From positions 334,982-398,981 of the forward strand of contig NZ_JH636049.1 of the NCBI RefSeq assembly GCF_000258175.1: a DNA stretch of 64,000 nt, read 5' to 3'. Position numbers and translations under genes: made by a program. This stretch comes from Saccharomonospora xinjiangensis XJ-54. Its GTDB lineage: Bacteria; Actinomycetota; Actinomycetes; Mycobacteriales; Pseudonocardiaceae. Below the pieces are notes generated by a model, which searched no databases, had not been told where the DNA came from, and worked only from the letters and a program-made list of their open reading frames with translations. Below, piece after piece: positions 9,803 through 20,462 of this stretch; position 1 is the first letter of the stretch; every line of letters begins with the position of its first letter.

Positions 9803-9814
9803 TACGCTTCCCGT
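9803..9814 (+). promoter_or_regulatory. Leaderless -10 box of the small gene at 9815
   Basis: TACGCT at 9803-9808 followed by six bases and ATG. The spacing puts the predicted transcription start on the A of the start codon. Confidence 0.5.
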
Positions 9815-9991
9815 ATGAGCAGCAACGATCGACCCGGCGCCGCACACCGACAGGCTCGGTCCGTCGCACGAGAGCAGGTCGAAGGCGAGTCCGCCGAGGT
9901 GACCCGCAGCGCCAGGACCGGCCTCCCGGTGGTCGATCTCGGCACCGCCGTCACCCCGGACGACGTCCACTCGCTGGAGGACGAGCGGTGA
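9815..9991 (+). CDS. Small hypothetical protein, 58 residues
   Basis: A short, polar, acidic-ended protein (MSSNDRPGAAHRQARSV..., ending DDVHSLEDER). No domain is recognised. Support for a real gene is the TACGCT box 6 bases before the ATG, the divergent arrangement with the acVLRF1 gene, and good third-position GC. It could still be a chance frame. Confidence 0.45.
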   Translation: MSSNDRPGAAHRQARSVAREQVEGESAEVTRSARTGLPVVDLGTAVTPDDVHSLEDER

Positions 9992-10062
9992 CGACGCCGC
10001 TGGACGCCAACCGCTGACCGCCTTGCGATGCCGCCGATCCCCACCACCACGGCGTCACCGCG

Positions 10063-11637
10063 CTAGAGCACCGACGGCTCCGACCAGGGCTGCTCCGACC
10101 GGCCCGAGATCGCGTCCAGCATGGCGGCGGCCTGCCGGTCGGTCAGCGAAGCCACGAAGTCGATCACCGCTCTGCCCCTGGCCAGAGCGCGCACGGCATC
10201 CGCGCCCCGCACCGGCTCACCTGTGGCGCCGACGAGAAGTTCGGGTGCCTCACCGGCGAGCGCGCCGTACTCGGCCTGCGCCAGCTCCACGAGATCGTGC
10301 AACCTGCGCGGCAACCGCGACACCTCCTCGCGATCGGTCAGCCACGCGTCGAGCGCGTCCACGAGCGCGACGATCAGACTCGCCTGCCCCCTCTGATGCA
10401 GCGCCAGATCGGGGCGCTGCAACACGAATCGCTTGTGGACGAACTTCAGCACCTGCACCTCGTGCCACTGCGCGACCTCCAGCGTCACGTGGCCGGTGCG
10501 CGGTGAGGGCGACGGCGTGACGACCACCCCACCGACCAGCCGCGCGGTCCAGCGTGCCGAGAACCGCGCCGTGGCCTGCTCGGCCTCCACCGAGCCGTCG
10601 AAGGGGATACCGAGCAGCTCGTCCACCAGCTCCGTCCTGACCCGGGCGACCGCGTCGGCGAACGCCCCCGCGTCGGCGATCCAGGCGTCCTTGACGTGCA
10701 GGCGGCGGCGCAGATGCTCCAGCGAGCGGCCCGGCTTGCGATGGTGGTCCACCAGCTCGGCCTCGGGCAGGGCGGCCAGCTCCGCCCTTCCCGACAGCCA
10801 GTGGCCCAGCTCCGCCGCCACCGAGGCGTGCTGCAGCACGCCGATGCGGTGGAAGTCCTGCAGGTCGTGGATGGCGTAGGCGATGTCGTCGGCGAGGTCC
10901 ATGACCGACGCCTCCACCGTCTGCTGCCAGTAGTCGATCCTGCCGGCGAACGGGGCCCGGCACGCTTCCAGCTCGCCCAGTTCGGTGGAGTAGGCGGAAA
11001 ACTTGGCCGAACCCGAACCGGGAGCGTGCGGCGGCTCGGCCGCTCCGCGCGGTGGCACGGGCAGCTCGCTGGGATGTGGCTTCGGGCGATGCAGCCTCGC
11101 CCACGGGTATTTCAGCAGCGACGCGCGGGTCGCCGCCGTGAGGTTCAGCCCGCGGGGGACCGGGCCGCCCACCTCCGTGGTGGTGACGATCCGGAACGTC
11201 TGCGCGTTGCCCTCGAACCCGTCGGCGAGGCCGTAGCGGTGGCGGGCGATGCGGTCGAGTACCTGTTCCCCGAGGTGGCCGAACGGGGGATGACCGAGGT
11301 CGTGCCCGAGCGCGGCGGCCTCGGCCACGTCGGGATCGCAGCCACCGAGGTCGGCGACGAGCGCGGCGACGCCGGGTTCCGAGCGGATGCGCTCCGCGAT
11401 CGACCGCGCCACCTGAGCCACCTTGAGACTGTGGGTGAGGCGGTTGTGCAGCAACGCGGAGCCACTCGCGCTGACCACCTGCGTCACCCCGGCCAGCCGC
11501 GCGAAGTACGGGGAAGCCACCAGCCGGTCGCGGTCGGCCCGGAACGGGCTGGAGGACAGTTCGGCGAATCCTCCCGATTCCGCCCCCTCGTCCCGGCGCC
11601 GGGCTCGGGGGTCACGCTGAGGAACCTCGCTCACCAT
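10063..11637 (-). CDS. dgt: HD-domain deoxyguanosinetriphosphate triphosphohydrolase
   Basis: A 524-residue protein of the dGTPase (Dgt/SAMHD1-like) group, hydrolysing dNTPs to deoxynucleosides and triphosphate. Features in order: RLAGVTQVVS near 35-45, RLTHSLKVAQVARSIAERI (first metal His), and the HD motif GHDLGHPPFGHLGEQVL at about 110-126, followed by ADDIAYAIHDLQDFH further on. Start ATG 11637 is preferred: TACGGT lies six bases before it on the coding strand, indicating a leaderless transcript, and no Shine-Dalgarno is present. Longer than the usual 400-440 residues because of an insertion around 185-205 and a longer C-terminal part. Confidence 0.9.
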   Translation of the reverse strand: MVSEVPQRDPRARRRDEGAESGGFAELSSSPFRADRDRLVASPYFARLAGVTQVVSASGSALLHNRLTHSLKVAQVARSIAERIRSEPGVAALVADLGGCDPDVAEAAALGHDLGHPPFGHLGEQVLDRIARHRYGLADGFEGNAQTFRIVTTTEVGGPVPRGLNLTAATRASLLKYPWARLHRPKPHPSELPVPPRGAAEPPHAPGSGSAKFSAYSTELGELEACRAPFAGRIDYWQQTVEASVMDLADDIAYAIHDLQDFHRIGVLQHASVAAELGHWLSGRAELAALPEAELVDHHRKPGRSLEHLRRRLHVKDAWIADAGAFADAVARVRTELVDELLGIPFDGSVEAEQATARFSARWTARLVGGVVVTPSPSPRTGHVTLEVAQWHEVQVLKFVHKRFVLQRPDLALHQRGQASLIVALVDALDAWLTDREEVSRLPRRLHDLVELAQAEYGALAGEAPELLVGATGEPVRGADAVRALARGRAVIDFVASLTDRQAAAMLDAISGRSEQPWSEPSVL

Positions 11638-11649
11638 GCCCACACCGTA
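11638..11649 (-). promoter_or_regulatory. Leaderless -10 box of dgt
   Basis: On the minus strand TACGGT (11649 to 11644) is followed by six bases and the ATG at 11637. Confidence 0.5.
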
Positions 11650-11677
11650 CGGGACACCCCCGCCGCACCGGCCGACG

Positions 11678-12337
11678 TCACCGGCGATCGCCCGGCGAGA
11701 CGAACCCCGATTCGAACGCCGCGATCACCGCCTGGGTGCGGTCGCGGGCCCCGAGTTTGGCGAGCACGTTGCCGACGTAGGTCTTCACCGTCTCGACCCC
11801 GAGGAACAACTCGCCCGCGATCTCGGCGTTGGACAGCCCCGCCGCCATCAACCGCAGCACCTGCTGTTCCCTCTCGGTGAGCCTCGCCTCCGCGAGGCGC
11901 GACCCGGTGGCGGGATGCCGCGCGGCCATCCGCCGCAGCGCCGACGGGTACAGCAGCGAGTCGCCTGCGCACACCGTCCGCACCGCCGCGACGAGTTCCT
12001 CCGGCCGCGCCCGCTTGAGCACGAAGCCGCTGGCACCCGCGCGCAGCGCCGAGTACACGTAGTCGTCGTTGTCGAACGTCGTCACCACGATGATCTTCGG
12101 TGGTTCCGGTACGCAGGCCAGCACATGTCTCGTGGCCGCGATGCCGTCAACGGACGGCATCCGCACATCCATGAGCACGACATCGGGTCGCACCCGGCGC
12201 ACCAGGTCGGCGACCTCGGCACCGTCGGCGGCCTCACCCACCACGGCGAGATCGTCCTCCGACTCCAGGATCGCCCGCAGCCCCGTCCTGATGAGGGGTT
12301 CGTCGTCCACGAGCACGACACCGATCCGGCGCGTCAC
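11678..12337 (-). CDS. NarL/LuxR-type response regulator
   Basis: 219 residues. The receiver domain has the acidic pair VDDEP (11-13), the phosphoacceptor Asp57 in LMDVRMP, the conserved Thr in VVTTF and Lys in GFVLKRA (about 107). The C-terminal LuxR helix-turn-helix runs from LTEREQQVLRLMAAGLS to VKTYVGNVLAKL. The GTG start overlaps the stop of the sensor kinase gene by four bases (GTGA), so the pair is translated together and is a cognate two-component system. The regulated genes are not evident from the surroundings. Confidence 0.93.
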   Translation of the reverse strand: MTRRIGVVLVDDEPLIRTGLRAILESEDDLAVVGEAADGAEVADLVRRVRPDVVLMDVRMPSVDGIAATRHVLACVPEPPKIIVVTTFDNDDYVYSALRAGASGFVLKRARPEELVAAVRTVCAGDSLLYPSALRRMAARHPATGSRLAEARLTEREQQVLRLMAAGLSNAEIAGELFLGVETVKTYVGNVLAKLGARDRTQAVIAAFESGFVSPGDRR

Positions 12338-13602
12338 GACGTCGTCCTTCCCGTGGGAAGCCGCACCTCGACCACCCAGTCGTCCTCGTCCCGGCCTGCT
12401 TGGAACGTCCCCCCGAGCACATCGACGCGCTCCCTCATCCCCCGCAGTCCTCTCCCGCCCCGCTCTCCTCGCGCCCGGCCGGGGCCGTCGATCCGGTTAC
12501 GCACACTGATCGTGACAGCCGGGCCTGCGACCTCGACCCGCACGGTCACCGGCACCATACCGGCGTGGCGCACGGCGTTCGTGAGACATTCCTGCACGAT
12601 CCGGTACGCCTCCCTGGACACCACGGGCGCGACCGCGTCCGGATCACCGCGCACGTCGGCATCGACCAACACCCCCGCGAGCCTGGTGGCCGACAGCAGC
12701 GAGGGCAGGTCGGCGAGCCCCGCCCTCGGTGCCCTCGGCACCGCCTCTCCGTCCTCCCGCAGAAGACCCAGCACGTGATCGAGGTCGTCGAGGGCTGCCC
12801 TGGCCGCCGCTTCGATCGCCTCCAGCGCCTGTTCGGACGCGCCCGTGTCACGGCGCAGCAGCCGCCGTGCCGCCCCGGCCTGCACGGCCACGATACTCAG
12901 CGCGTGCCCCACGGAGTCGTGCAGTTCGCGGGCGAGCCGCGTGCGTTCACGCAACTGATCGGCGCGGCGTTCCAGGCGGGCGATCCGGTCGGCGACGCTC
13001 GGCCCGAGCAGAGCGACCGCCATCCGCCGGAACACCGACCCCGACAACGCCACCACGGGAACGAACGCCAATGTCGCCCCCACCGCGAGCCCCGGCAGCC
13101 ACGCGCTCGCCCAGCCCTGCGGCACAGGGGTGGGACCGCCGGCGCCGAGAGCCAGCTCCCCCGTGAACGGCGCCGAGATCGTCAGCGCCACGAGCACGGG
13201 GAGGGCAAGGCTCAGCGTGCTCAGTACTCCGCCGGTGAGGACGTGCGCGGCGAACATCACCGCTGAACGCAACCGCACCGACCAGTCGCCCGTCGCGCCG
13301 AACTCGGCGTCCGGCACAGGGTCGTCGAGCAGTTCCCGCACCGCTGCGCCCTCCAGCACCCGCACGGCAGGCAGGAACGCCACCGCGACCAGCACCAGCG
13401 CCGCCGCGCTGCCCCCGATGAGCAGCGCACCCCACAGCGTCGAGGCCCACGGCACGACCGACGGCACCAGCACCGCCCCGAACAACAGAAACGGCACGAA
13501 CAGCGCGCCACCGAGGATGAAGTACACCCACCGGCGGTAGGTCGCGGGCCGCGTGAACGGCCCCAGCGCCCACCGTGTCATACGGCCAGCCTGCCAGATC
13601 AT
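12334..13602 (-). CDS. Sensor histidine kinase, NarL-type partner
   Basis: 422 residues. Four or five membrane helices occupy about 20-215, with two extracytoplasmic loops; then HisKA_3 with the phosphoacceptor His in ARELHDSVGHALS and a HATPase domain ending in GRGLRGMRERV. ATG at 13602 has GGGGAG five to ten bases upstream; ATG 13581 is an alternative. Translationally coupled to the response regulator gene. The sensed signal is unknown; it has no recognisable extracellular binding domain. Confidence 0.9.
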   Translation of the reverse strand: MIWQAGRMTRWALGPFTRPATYRRWVYFILGGALFVPFLLFGAVLVPSVVPWASTLWGALLIGGSAAALVLVAVAFLPAVRVLEGAAVRELLDDPVPDAEFGATGDWSVRLRSAVMFAAHVLTGGVLSTLSLALPVLVALTISAPFTGELALGAGGPTPVPQGWASAWLPGLAVGATLAFVPVVALSGSVFRRMAVALLGPSVADRIARLERRADQLRERTRLARELHDSVGHALSIVAVQAGAARRLLRRDTGASEQALEAIEAAARAALDDLDHVLGLLREDGEAVPRAPRAGLADLPSLLSATRLAGVLVDADVRGDPDAVAPVVSREAYRIVQECLTNAVRHAGMVPVTVRVEVAGPAVTISVRNRIDGPGRARGERGGRGLRGMRERVDVLGGTFQAGRDEDDWVVEVRLPTGRTTS

Positions 13603-14067
13603 CGCATCTCCCCCGCCGTGTCCCCGCCACACTCGGCGTCCACACACAGGCGCGTTCACCGCAGCGGACACTCCGGCACTGCCTTGCGGCACAGTGGCCC
13701 GTCCGGCTCGCGACACCCAGGCGACGCCTCGCCGCAGCGGGAGGACCCAACCCTGCACCTGCGCGACTCCGGGTTCCCGCCGAACGGGCTTTCCGTGCCG
13801 GGTGAAGCGTTGCTGGTGATCGAACGCGAGCTCCTACAGCGGCGTTCCGGCATCGGTGATGTAGCCCCGCACGCCGCGTCGGCCACGGGACTCCGTGGGA
13901 CGTGACGTTTCCCCCGCGCGTGGGCTGGTCCGGCCACAGCCTGCGCGCGTGATCACCGTTCACGGCGTGTTCGACCCCGTCCGGTAAGGTCGGCGCCCTC
14001 GTCAGCCACTGCTGCCGTGTTCCCGTTGTACTGCTGCCCGTCCCGGGTCCGATCGTCAGGGTCGTCG
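13603..14067. other. 465-base intergenic region, no supportable gene
   Basis: Lies between the divergent sensor kinase and ABC1 kinase genes and must hold both promoters. An open frame on the plus strand ends at 13905 and contains a short protein-like stretch (LLVIERELLQRRSG), which could be a gene relic, but there is no start with a ribosome binding site and no recognised domain. No strong hairpin or direct repeat seen. Confidence 0.45.
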
Positions 14068-16083
14068 ATGTCCTCGGTACTGCTCGGTGTTCTGAGCCTC
14101 CCGCTCTACCTGCTGATGTTGTGGCCGCTGGTGGCCGCGTCCCGGAGAGTGCTCGGCGTGCCCATCGGCACGCTCCGTGCCTTCGCCGGTGCGATCTTCG
14201 GCTGGACCATCGCGGGCCTTGTCGTGTCGAACCTGCCGCCGTTCTCGGAACTCACCGACGTGCAACGCACCGAACCGGGGGCCGCGTTCTGGCTGCTCGT
14301 CCCTGTAGCCGGTGTGTCGTTCCTCGCCACCCTGGTCTTCCTGTTCGTCGCCGAGGTGGCGTTTCCCAGCGGCTCCGGACTCGGTCCCCTCGGAAGGCTC
14401 CGTTCGCTGCGACGGCGCATCGGCAGAACCCGCCGATACTCGCGGATCACGGCCATCGCCGTCCGCCACGGGCTCGGCCCCTACCTCGCGGGACGCCGCT
14501 CCGGCCACGACACCGACATCCGGCGGGCCACTCTCGCGCGGTCGCTGCGCCGCGCTCTCGAAGAAGCCGGGGTCACGTTCGTCAAGCTCGGACAGGTGCT
14601 GTCCACCCGCACCGACCTGCTGCCCGCCGTGTTCATCGACGAGTTGAGCCGCCTGCAGAGCCAGGTCGCGCCCGCCCCGCAAGCCGAGATCGATCGCGTG
14701 CTGAGCGCCGAACTCGGAAGGCCCGCATGCGAGGTGTTCGCCGAATTCGACCCCGAACCGCTCGCGGCGGCCTCCATCGCGCAGGTGTACCGCGCCCGCC
14801 TGCACAGCGGTGAGGAGGTGGTGGTCAAGGTGCAGCGCCCCGACATCCGGGACAGGGTCGAGCGGGACATCGACATCGTGAACCAGCTCGCGAGAACCCT
14901 GCACCGGAGGGCAGCCTGGGCGCGCGGCCTCGGCGTGCTCGACCTCGCCGACGGCTTCACCGCCGCCCTGTCGGAGGAACTCGACTTCCGCATCGAGGCC
15001 CGCAACGCCGACGCCGTCGCGCACGCCGCCGCGACCAGCGGGTCCAGCGGGTCCAGCACAGCCACGCCGATGGTGCGCATTCCCCGGGCTCACCCCGAAT
15101 GGACGACGGAACGCGTTCTCGTCATGGAACGGCTCGACGGCACGCCGGTGTCCCAGGCCCGCCTTCCCGAGGACGAGGACGTGCGCCGCGAGCTGGCCAC
15201 CGGGCTGCTGACCTGTCTGCTACGCCAGATCCTCGACCACGGCACGTTCCACGCCGACCCGCACCCTGGCAACGTTCTCCTCCACGACGGCACCACGCTC
15301 GGCCTGCTCGACTTCGGTTCGGTCGGGCGGCTCGACCTCGGCCTTCGCGAAGGTCTGCGGTCGCTGTTCGTCGCCGTCGATCGCGGTGACCCTGCCGCGT
15401 TGCGCGACAGCCTGCTGATCGTTCTGGACCACCCCGACGACCTCGACGAGCAACGCCTCGAACGCGCGCTCGGCGGGCTCCTCGCCCGGCACCTGCACAG
15501 CAGCGGCGGCCCCGACGCCGCGTTGTTCGCCGATCTGTTCCGGCTCGTCGCCGACTTCCAGCTGTCCGTTCCGGCTCCGATCGCGGCGGTGTTCCGTGCC
15601 CTCGCGACCCTGGAAGGCACCCTCGCGGCCCTCGCGCCGGGGTTCGACCTGGTCGGAGCGACACGGGAGTTCGCGGCGGCCGAGATCGACGCCCGGTTGC
15701 GGCCCACCTCGGTGAAGGACGCCGTCACGAGCGAACTGCTCAGCGTGCTGCCGTTGCTGCGGCGGCTCCCCCGCAGGGTGGATCGCATCACGAACGCGCT
15801 GGAGCAGGGCAGGCTGTCGGTGAACGTGCGCCTGCTGGCGGACTCCCGCGACCGCCGTCAGATCTCGCGGTGGCTGCACGAGGTTCTGCTCGCGTTCCTC
15901 GGTGCGGCGACCGGGCTCATGGCCGTGCTGCTGCTCACCGGCGGTGGAGGTCCGACGGTGCTACCTGACGTGACCCTGCACCAGCTTCTCGGCTACAACC
16001 TGCTGGTCGTCAGCGCTCTCGTGGGGCTGCGTCTGCTGTTCCTCGCGTTCCGCGCGCAGCATGACGACCTGGACGAGCCCTGA
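14068..16083 (+). CDS. ABC1/UbiB-family atypical kinase, membrane-bound
   Basis: 671 residues. Three N-terminal membrane helices (about 5-115) precede a UbiB-type protein-kinase-like domain: the KxGQ motif in FVKLGQVLSTRTDLLP, the alanine-rich loop AAASIAQVYRA that replaces the glycine loop, VVVKVQRP, the catalytic HADPHPGN and LLDFGSVG. Two further helices close the C-terminus (LLAFLGAATGLMAVLLL and LLVVSALVGLRLLFLAF). Family members support isoprenoid-quinone or membrane-lipid metabolism by ATPase activity. ATG 14068 is chosen; GTG 14017 would add 17 residues that look non-coding. The gene is monocistronic and ends in a hairpin plus 21-bp repeats. Confidence 0.9.
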   Translation: MSSVLLGVLSLPLYLLMLWPLVAASRRVLGVPIGTLRAFAGAIFGWTIAGLVVSNLPPFSELTDVQRTEPGAAFWLLVPVAGVSFLATLVFLFVAEVAFPSGSGLGPLGRLRSLRRRIGRTRRYSRITAIAVRHGLGPYLAGRRSGHDTDIRRATLARSLRRALEEAGVTFVKLGQVLSTRTDLLPAVFIDELSRLQSQVAPAPQAEIDRVLSAELGRPACEVFAEFDPEPLAAASIAQVYRARLHSGEEVVVKVQRPDIRDRVERDIDIVNQLARTLHRRAAWARGLGVLDLADGFTAALSEELDFRIEARNADAVAHAAATSGSSGSSTATPMVRIPRAHPEWTTERVLVMERLDGTPVSQARLPEDEDVRRELATGLLTCLLRQILDHGTFHADPHPGNVLLHDGTTLGLLDFGSVGRLDLGLREGLRSLFVAVDRGDPAALRDSLLIVLDHPDDLDEQRLERALGGLLARHLHSSGGPDAALFADLFRLVADFQLSVPAPIAAVFRALATLEGTLAALAPGFDLVGATREFAAAEIDARLRPTSVKDAVTSELLSVLPLLRRLPRRVDRITNALEQGRLSVNVRLLADSRDRRQISRWLHEVLLAFLGAATGLMAVLLLTGGGGPTVLPDVTLHQLLGYNLLVVSALVGLRLLFLAFRAQHDDLDEP

Positions 16084-16105
16084 CTCACCGGTCGTGCCGT
16101 CCCTG

Positions 16106-16244
16106 AACTGCCAACACCTGTACACAAACTGCGGACACGCCGATGCTCCGGCGTGTCCGCAGTTCTCGTACGGGTCTTTGCAGTTGTCGCACGGGTGCTG
16201 GCAATCCTTGTACGGTCCTTGGCAGTTCTCGTACGGATGCCCGC
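16106..16244. repeat. 21-bp repeat array, locus 2 (inverted layout)
   Basis: One reverse unit (16112-16132, with a partial one before it) faces four forward units at 16159-16179, 16180-16200, 16201-16221 and 16222-16242. The units have diverged but keep GCAGTTCTCGTACGG-type cores in strict 21-bp register. The arrays meet at the hairpin 16127-16164. Same family as loci 1203-1307 and 26341-26543. Confidence 0.9.
16127..16164. terminator. Bidirectional hairpin between ABC1 kinase and suf operon
   Basis: Perfect 16-bp stem AACTGCGGACACGCCG (16127-16142) with CGGCGTGTCCGCAGTT (16149-16164), 6-base loop. It is the meeting point of two oppositely oriented 21-bp repeat arrays and sits between two convergent transcription units, so it should stop both. 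Confidence 0.8.
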
Positions 16245-16258
16245 TTTTCAGCGAGGGG

Positions 16259-16663
16259 TCAGACCGTGAAGCCGAGTGCCCTCAACTGCTCACGGCCGTC
16301 CTCGGTGATCTTCTCGGGGCCCCACGGCGGCATCCAGACCCAGTTGATCCGGAAGTCCTTCACCACGCCCGTCGCGCCGGTGAGCACCGACGCGGTCTGA
16401 TCCTCGATGACGTCGGTCAGCGGGCACGCCGCCGACGTCAGCGTCATGTCGATGGTGGCCGTGTTCTCCTCGTCAACGCGGATGTCGTAGACGAGTCCCA
16501 GATCGACGACGTTGATGCCCAGTTCGGGATCGACGACGTCGCGCATGGCCTCCTCGATGTCCTCGATTTTGGCCACGTCACCGCTGGGGGCCTGCTGCGC
16601 CTGCTCAGGCAGGTCAGCCGCCGTGCGGCCCTCGCGGTGGCCTGCCGTCTCGGTCTCGCTCAT
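16259..16663 (-). CDS. sufT: DUF59 / SufT-like Fe-S assembly factor
   Basis: 134 residues; a low-complexity N-terminus (about 1-30) precedes the MIP18/DUF59 domain with EAMRDVVDPELGINVVDLG and the conserved cysteine in TSAACPLTD. DUF59 proteins help deliver or mature Fe-S clusters. It is the last gene of the suf operon, its ATG overlapping the stop of sufU by four bases, the position held by Rv1466 in Mycobacterium tuberculosis. The symbol is by analogy. Confidence 0.85.
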   Translation of the reverse strand: MSETETAGHREGRTAADLPEQAQQAPSGDVAKIEDIEEAMRDVVDPELGINVVDLGLVYDIRVDEENTATIDMTLTSAACPLTDVIEDQTASVLTGATGVVKDFRINWVWMPPWGPEKITEDGREQLRALGFTV

Positions 16664-17111
16664 CGTGCTCCCACCTCATTGATCGACGTCCTGCCCACAG
16701 CGTCCTTGAAGGCCATCCAGCCGAGCAACGCGCACTTCACCCGAGCCGGGTACTTCGCGACACCGGTGAACGCGACAGCATCCTCCAGCACGTCCTCGTC
16801 GGGCTCCGCCTCACCCCGGCTCTGCATGAGCTGGGAGAACGCCTCCAGCTTCGCGAGAGCCTCGTCGAGCGGGCGACCGACGACGAGGTCCGTCATCACC
16901 GACGTCGAGGCCTGGCTGATCGAGCAGCCCTGGCCTTCGTACGACACGTCGGCGACCACATCGCCTTCCAGCCGAACCCGCAACGTCACCTCGTCACCGC
17001 AGGTAGGGTTCACCTGGAACGACTCGGCATCATACGGTTCGCGCAGACCGCGCCCGTGCGGGTTCTTGTAGTGATCCAGGATGATCTCCTGGTACATGGA
17101 TTCAAGATCCA

Positions 17112-17112
<1 letters not shown>
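16660..17112 (-). CDS. sufU: SufU-type Fe-S scaffold / sulfur relay protein
   Basis: 150 residues with the three zinc/cluster cysteines expected for SufU: NPTCGDEV, GQGCSISQAS and ARVKCALLGW. SufU takes persulfide sulfur from SufS and passes it to the SufBCD complex. The start ATG shares one base with the TGA of sufS (TGATG), so translation is coupled. Begins MDLESMYQEIILDHYKNP, the usual N-terminus of this family. Confidence 0.94.
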
Positions 17113-18437
<1,325 letters not shown>

Positions 18438-19220
18438 TCAGACCGCTGCCTTGGCAGCATCAGCCGGGTTGCCTGCGGTGTACTTGACGTACCCGTTCTC
18501 CTCCAGCTCGTCGGCCAGCTCCTTGCCACCGGATTCGACGATCCTCCCGCCCGCGAACACGTGCACGAAGTCGGGGTGGATGTGCTTGAGAATGCGCGTG
18601 TAGTGCGTGATCAGCATGACGCCGACCTCGTTGGCAGTCTTGTACTCGTTGACCGCGTCCGACACCACGCGCAGGGCATCGACGTCGAGACCCGAGTCGG
18701 TCTCGTCGAGCACCGCGATCTTCGGCTTCAGCAGGGAGAGCTGAAGGATCTCGTGGCGCTTCTTCTCACCGCCGGAGAAACCCTCGTTGACACTGCGCTC
18801 GGCGAACTCGGGCGCGATGTCGAGCTTGCCCATCTCCTCCTTGACTTCCTTCACCCAGTGGCGCAGCTTCGGCGCCTCGCCGCGGACCGCGGTGGCCGCC
18901 GAGCGCAGGAAGTTCGACATCGACACGCCCGGCACCTCGACGGGGTACTGCATCGCGAGGAACAGCCCGGCCCGAGCGCGTTCGTCCACGCTCATGTCGA
19001 GGACGTTCTCGCCGTCGAGCAGCACCTCACCCGAGGTCACCTCGTACTTCGGGTGCCCGGCGATGGCGTAGGAGAGGGTGGACTTGCCCGAGCCGTTGGG
19101 ACCCATGATCGCGTGGGTCTCGCCCGAGCGGATCGTCAGGTTGACGCCCTTGAGGATCTCCTTGTTGCCCTCGTCGGTGACGACGTCGGCCCGCAGATCC
19201 TTGATTTCCAGTGTGGCCAT
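18438..19220 (-). CDS. sufC: SufC ATPase of the SufBCD complex
   Basis: 260 residues, soluble ABC ATPase: Walker [10 protein letters not shown], signature-like FSGGEKKR, Walker [13 protein letters not shown]. It drives structural change in SufBC2D for cluster assembly. AGAGAAGG stands just before the ATG. Spacing of 65 bp from sufD and 36 bp to sufS. Confidence 0.96.
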   Translation of the reverse strand: MATLEIKDLRADVVTDEGNKEILKGVNLTIRSGETHAIMGPNGSGKSTLSYAIAGHPKYEVTSGEVLLDGENVLDMSVDERARAGLFLAMQYPVEVPGVSMSNFLRSAATAVRGEAPKLRHWVKEVKEEMGKLDIAPEFAERSVNEGFSGGEKKRHEILQLSLLKPKIAVLDETDSGLDVDALRVVSDAVNEYKTANEVGVMLITHYTRILKHIHPDFVHVFAGGRIVESGGKELADELEENGYVKYTAGNPADAAKAAV

Positions 19221-19285
19221 GCCTTCTCTTCGATCTTTCCGTGAGTCTTCGTGAGCGTGGTCAGCTTCGGTGGTGCCGGGCCTTC

Positions 19286-20461
19286 TCAGGCGCCGATGGC
19301 CTGGAGTTCCTCCTCGATCGCGGCCTCGAGACGCTCACGCACCTCGGGGACGTCGATCTTCATGAGGATCTCGTGGAAGAACCCGCGGACGACGAGCCTG
19401 CGAGCCTGCTCCTCCGCGATACCTCGCGACTGCAGGTAGAACAACTGCTCGTCGTCGAACCTTCCCGTGGCGCTGGCGTGCCCGGCGCCCTCGATCTCGC
19501 CCGTCTCGATCTCCAGGTTCGGCACCGAGTCGGCGCGGGCGCCCTGCGTGAGAACGAGGTTGCGGTTCAGCTCGAACGTCTCCGTGCCCTCCGCCGCGGC
19601 CCTGATGAGCACGTCGCCGATCCACACCGAGTGCGCGCCCTCGCCCTGGAGCGCGCCCTTGTAGAGCACGTTCGACTTGCAGTGCGGCACGGCGTGATCG
19701 ACGAAGAGGCGGTGTTCCTGGTGCTGTCCGGCATCGGCGAAGTTCAGCCCGAGCATCTCCACGCTGCCGCCGGGGGCGGAGAACGTGGCCGTGGGGCTCA
19801 CCCGCACCAGGTCGCCGCCCAGTGTGACGACGATGTGCTTCAGCGTGGCGTCCCTGCCGAGCTTCAGGTGCTGCTCGGACACGTGCACGGCGTCGTCGGC
19901 CCAGTCCTGGACGCTGACGACGGTGAGGTTCGCGCCGTCACCGATGACGAACTCGACGTTGTCGGCGTAGGTTCCCGACCCGACGTGGTCGAGCACGACC
20001 ACGGCCTCCGCGAACCGCTCCGCCCTCACCTGCACGTGACCGTAGGCGGTCTTGCCCTCACCCGGCCCCGTCAGCCTGACAAGCGTGCGGGACGACGCCT
20101 TCGTCTCCTTGGGCACGGTGATCAGCGTGGCCTTCTCGAAGGACGAGTACGCCTGCGCCGCGATCCGGTCGCTCGGCACACCGGCCTCGCCGAGCCGGGC
20201 GTCGTCCCGCGCGACCGTCTCCACGGTGACCTCGGGCGCGGCCTCGGCGTCGAGCGTGACCTCGCCGGTGGCCTGCGCGGAACCGTCGTGCAGGCCACGC
20301 AGCCGCTTCATCGGCGTGAATCGCCAGTTCTCCTCGCGCCCGCCGGGAACCTCGAACGCCTTGACGTCGTAGGAGGTGAATCGCTCTCCGCGCGACAGTG
20401 CCGGCACCACGGCTTCCGCAGCCGCGGCCGTGGCACCGGCGTTGTTCTCGGCCACTGTCAT
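19286..20461 (-). CDS. sufD: SufD subunit of the Fe-S assembly complex
   Basis: 391 residues. The right-handed beta-helix core is followed by the C-terminal signature [16 protein letters not shown] shared with SufB. SufD pairs with SufB to form the cluster-building platform. Its ATG begins one base after the sufB stop. Confidence 0.95.
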   Translation of the reverse strand: MTVAENNAGATAAAAEAVVPALSRGERFTSYDVKAFEVPGGREENWRFTPMKRLRGLHDGSAQATGEVTLDAEAAPEVTVETVARDDARLGEAGVPSDRIAAQAYSSFEKATLITVPKETKASSRTLVRLTGPGEGKTAYGHVQVRAERFAEAVVVLDHVGSGTYADNVEFVIGDGANLTVVSVQDWADDAVHVSEQHLKLGRDATLKHIVVTLGGDLVRVSPTATFSAPGGSVEMLGLNFADAGQHQEHRLFVDHAVPHCKSNVLYKGALQGEGAHSVWIGDVLIRAAAEGTETFELNRNLVLTQGARADSVPNLEIETGEIEGAGHASATGRFDDEQLFYLQSRGIAEEQARRLVVRGFFHEILMKIDVPEVRERLEAAIEEELQAIGA

Positions 20462-20462
20462 C

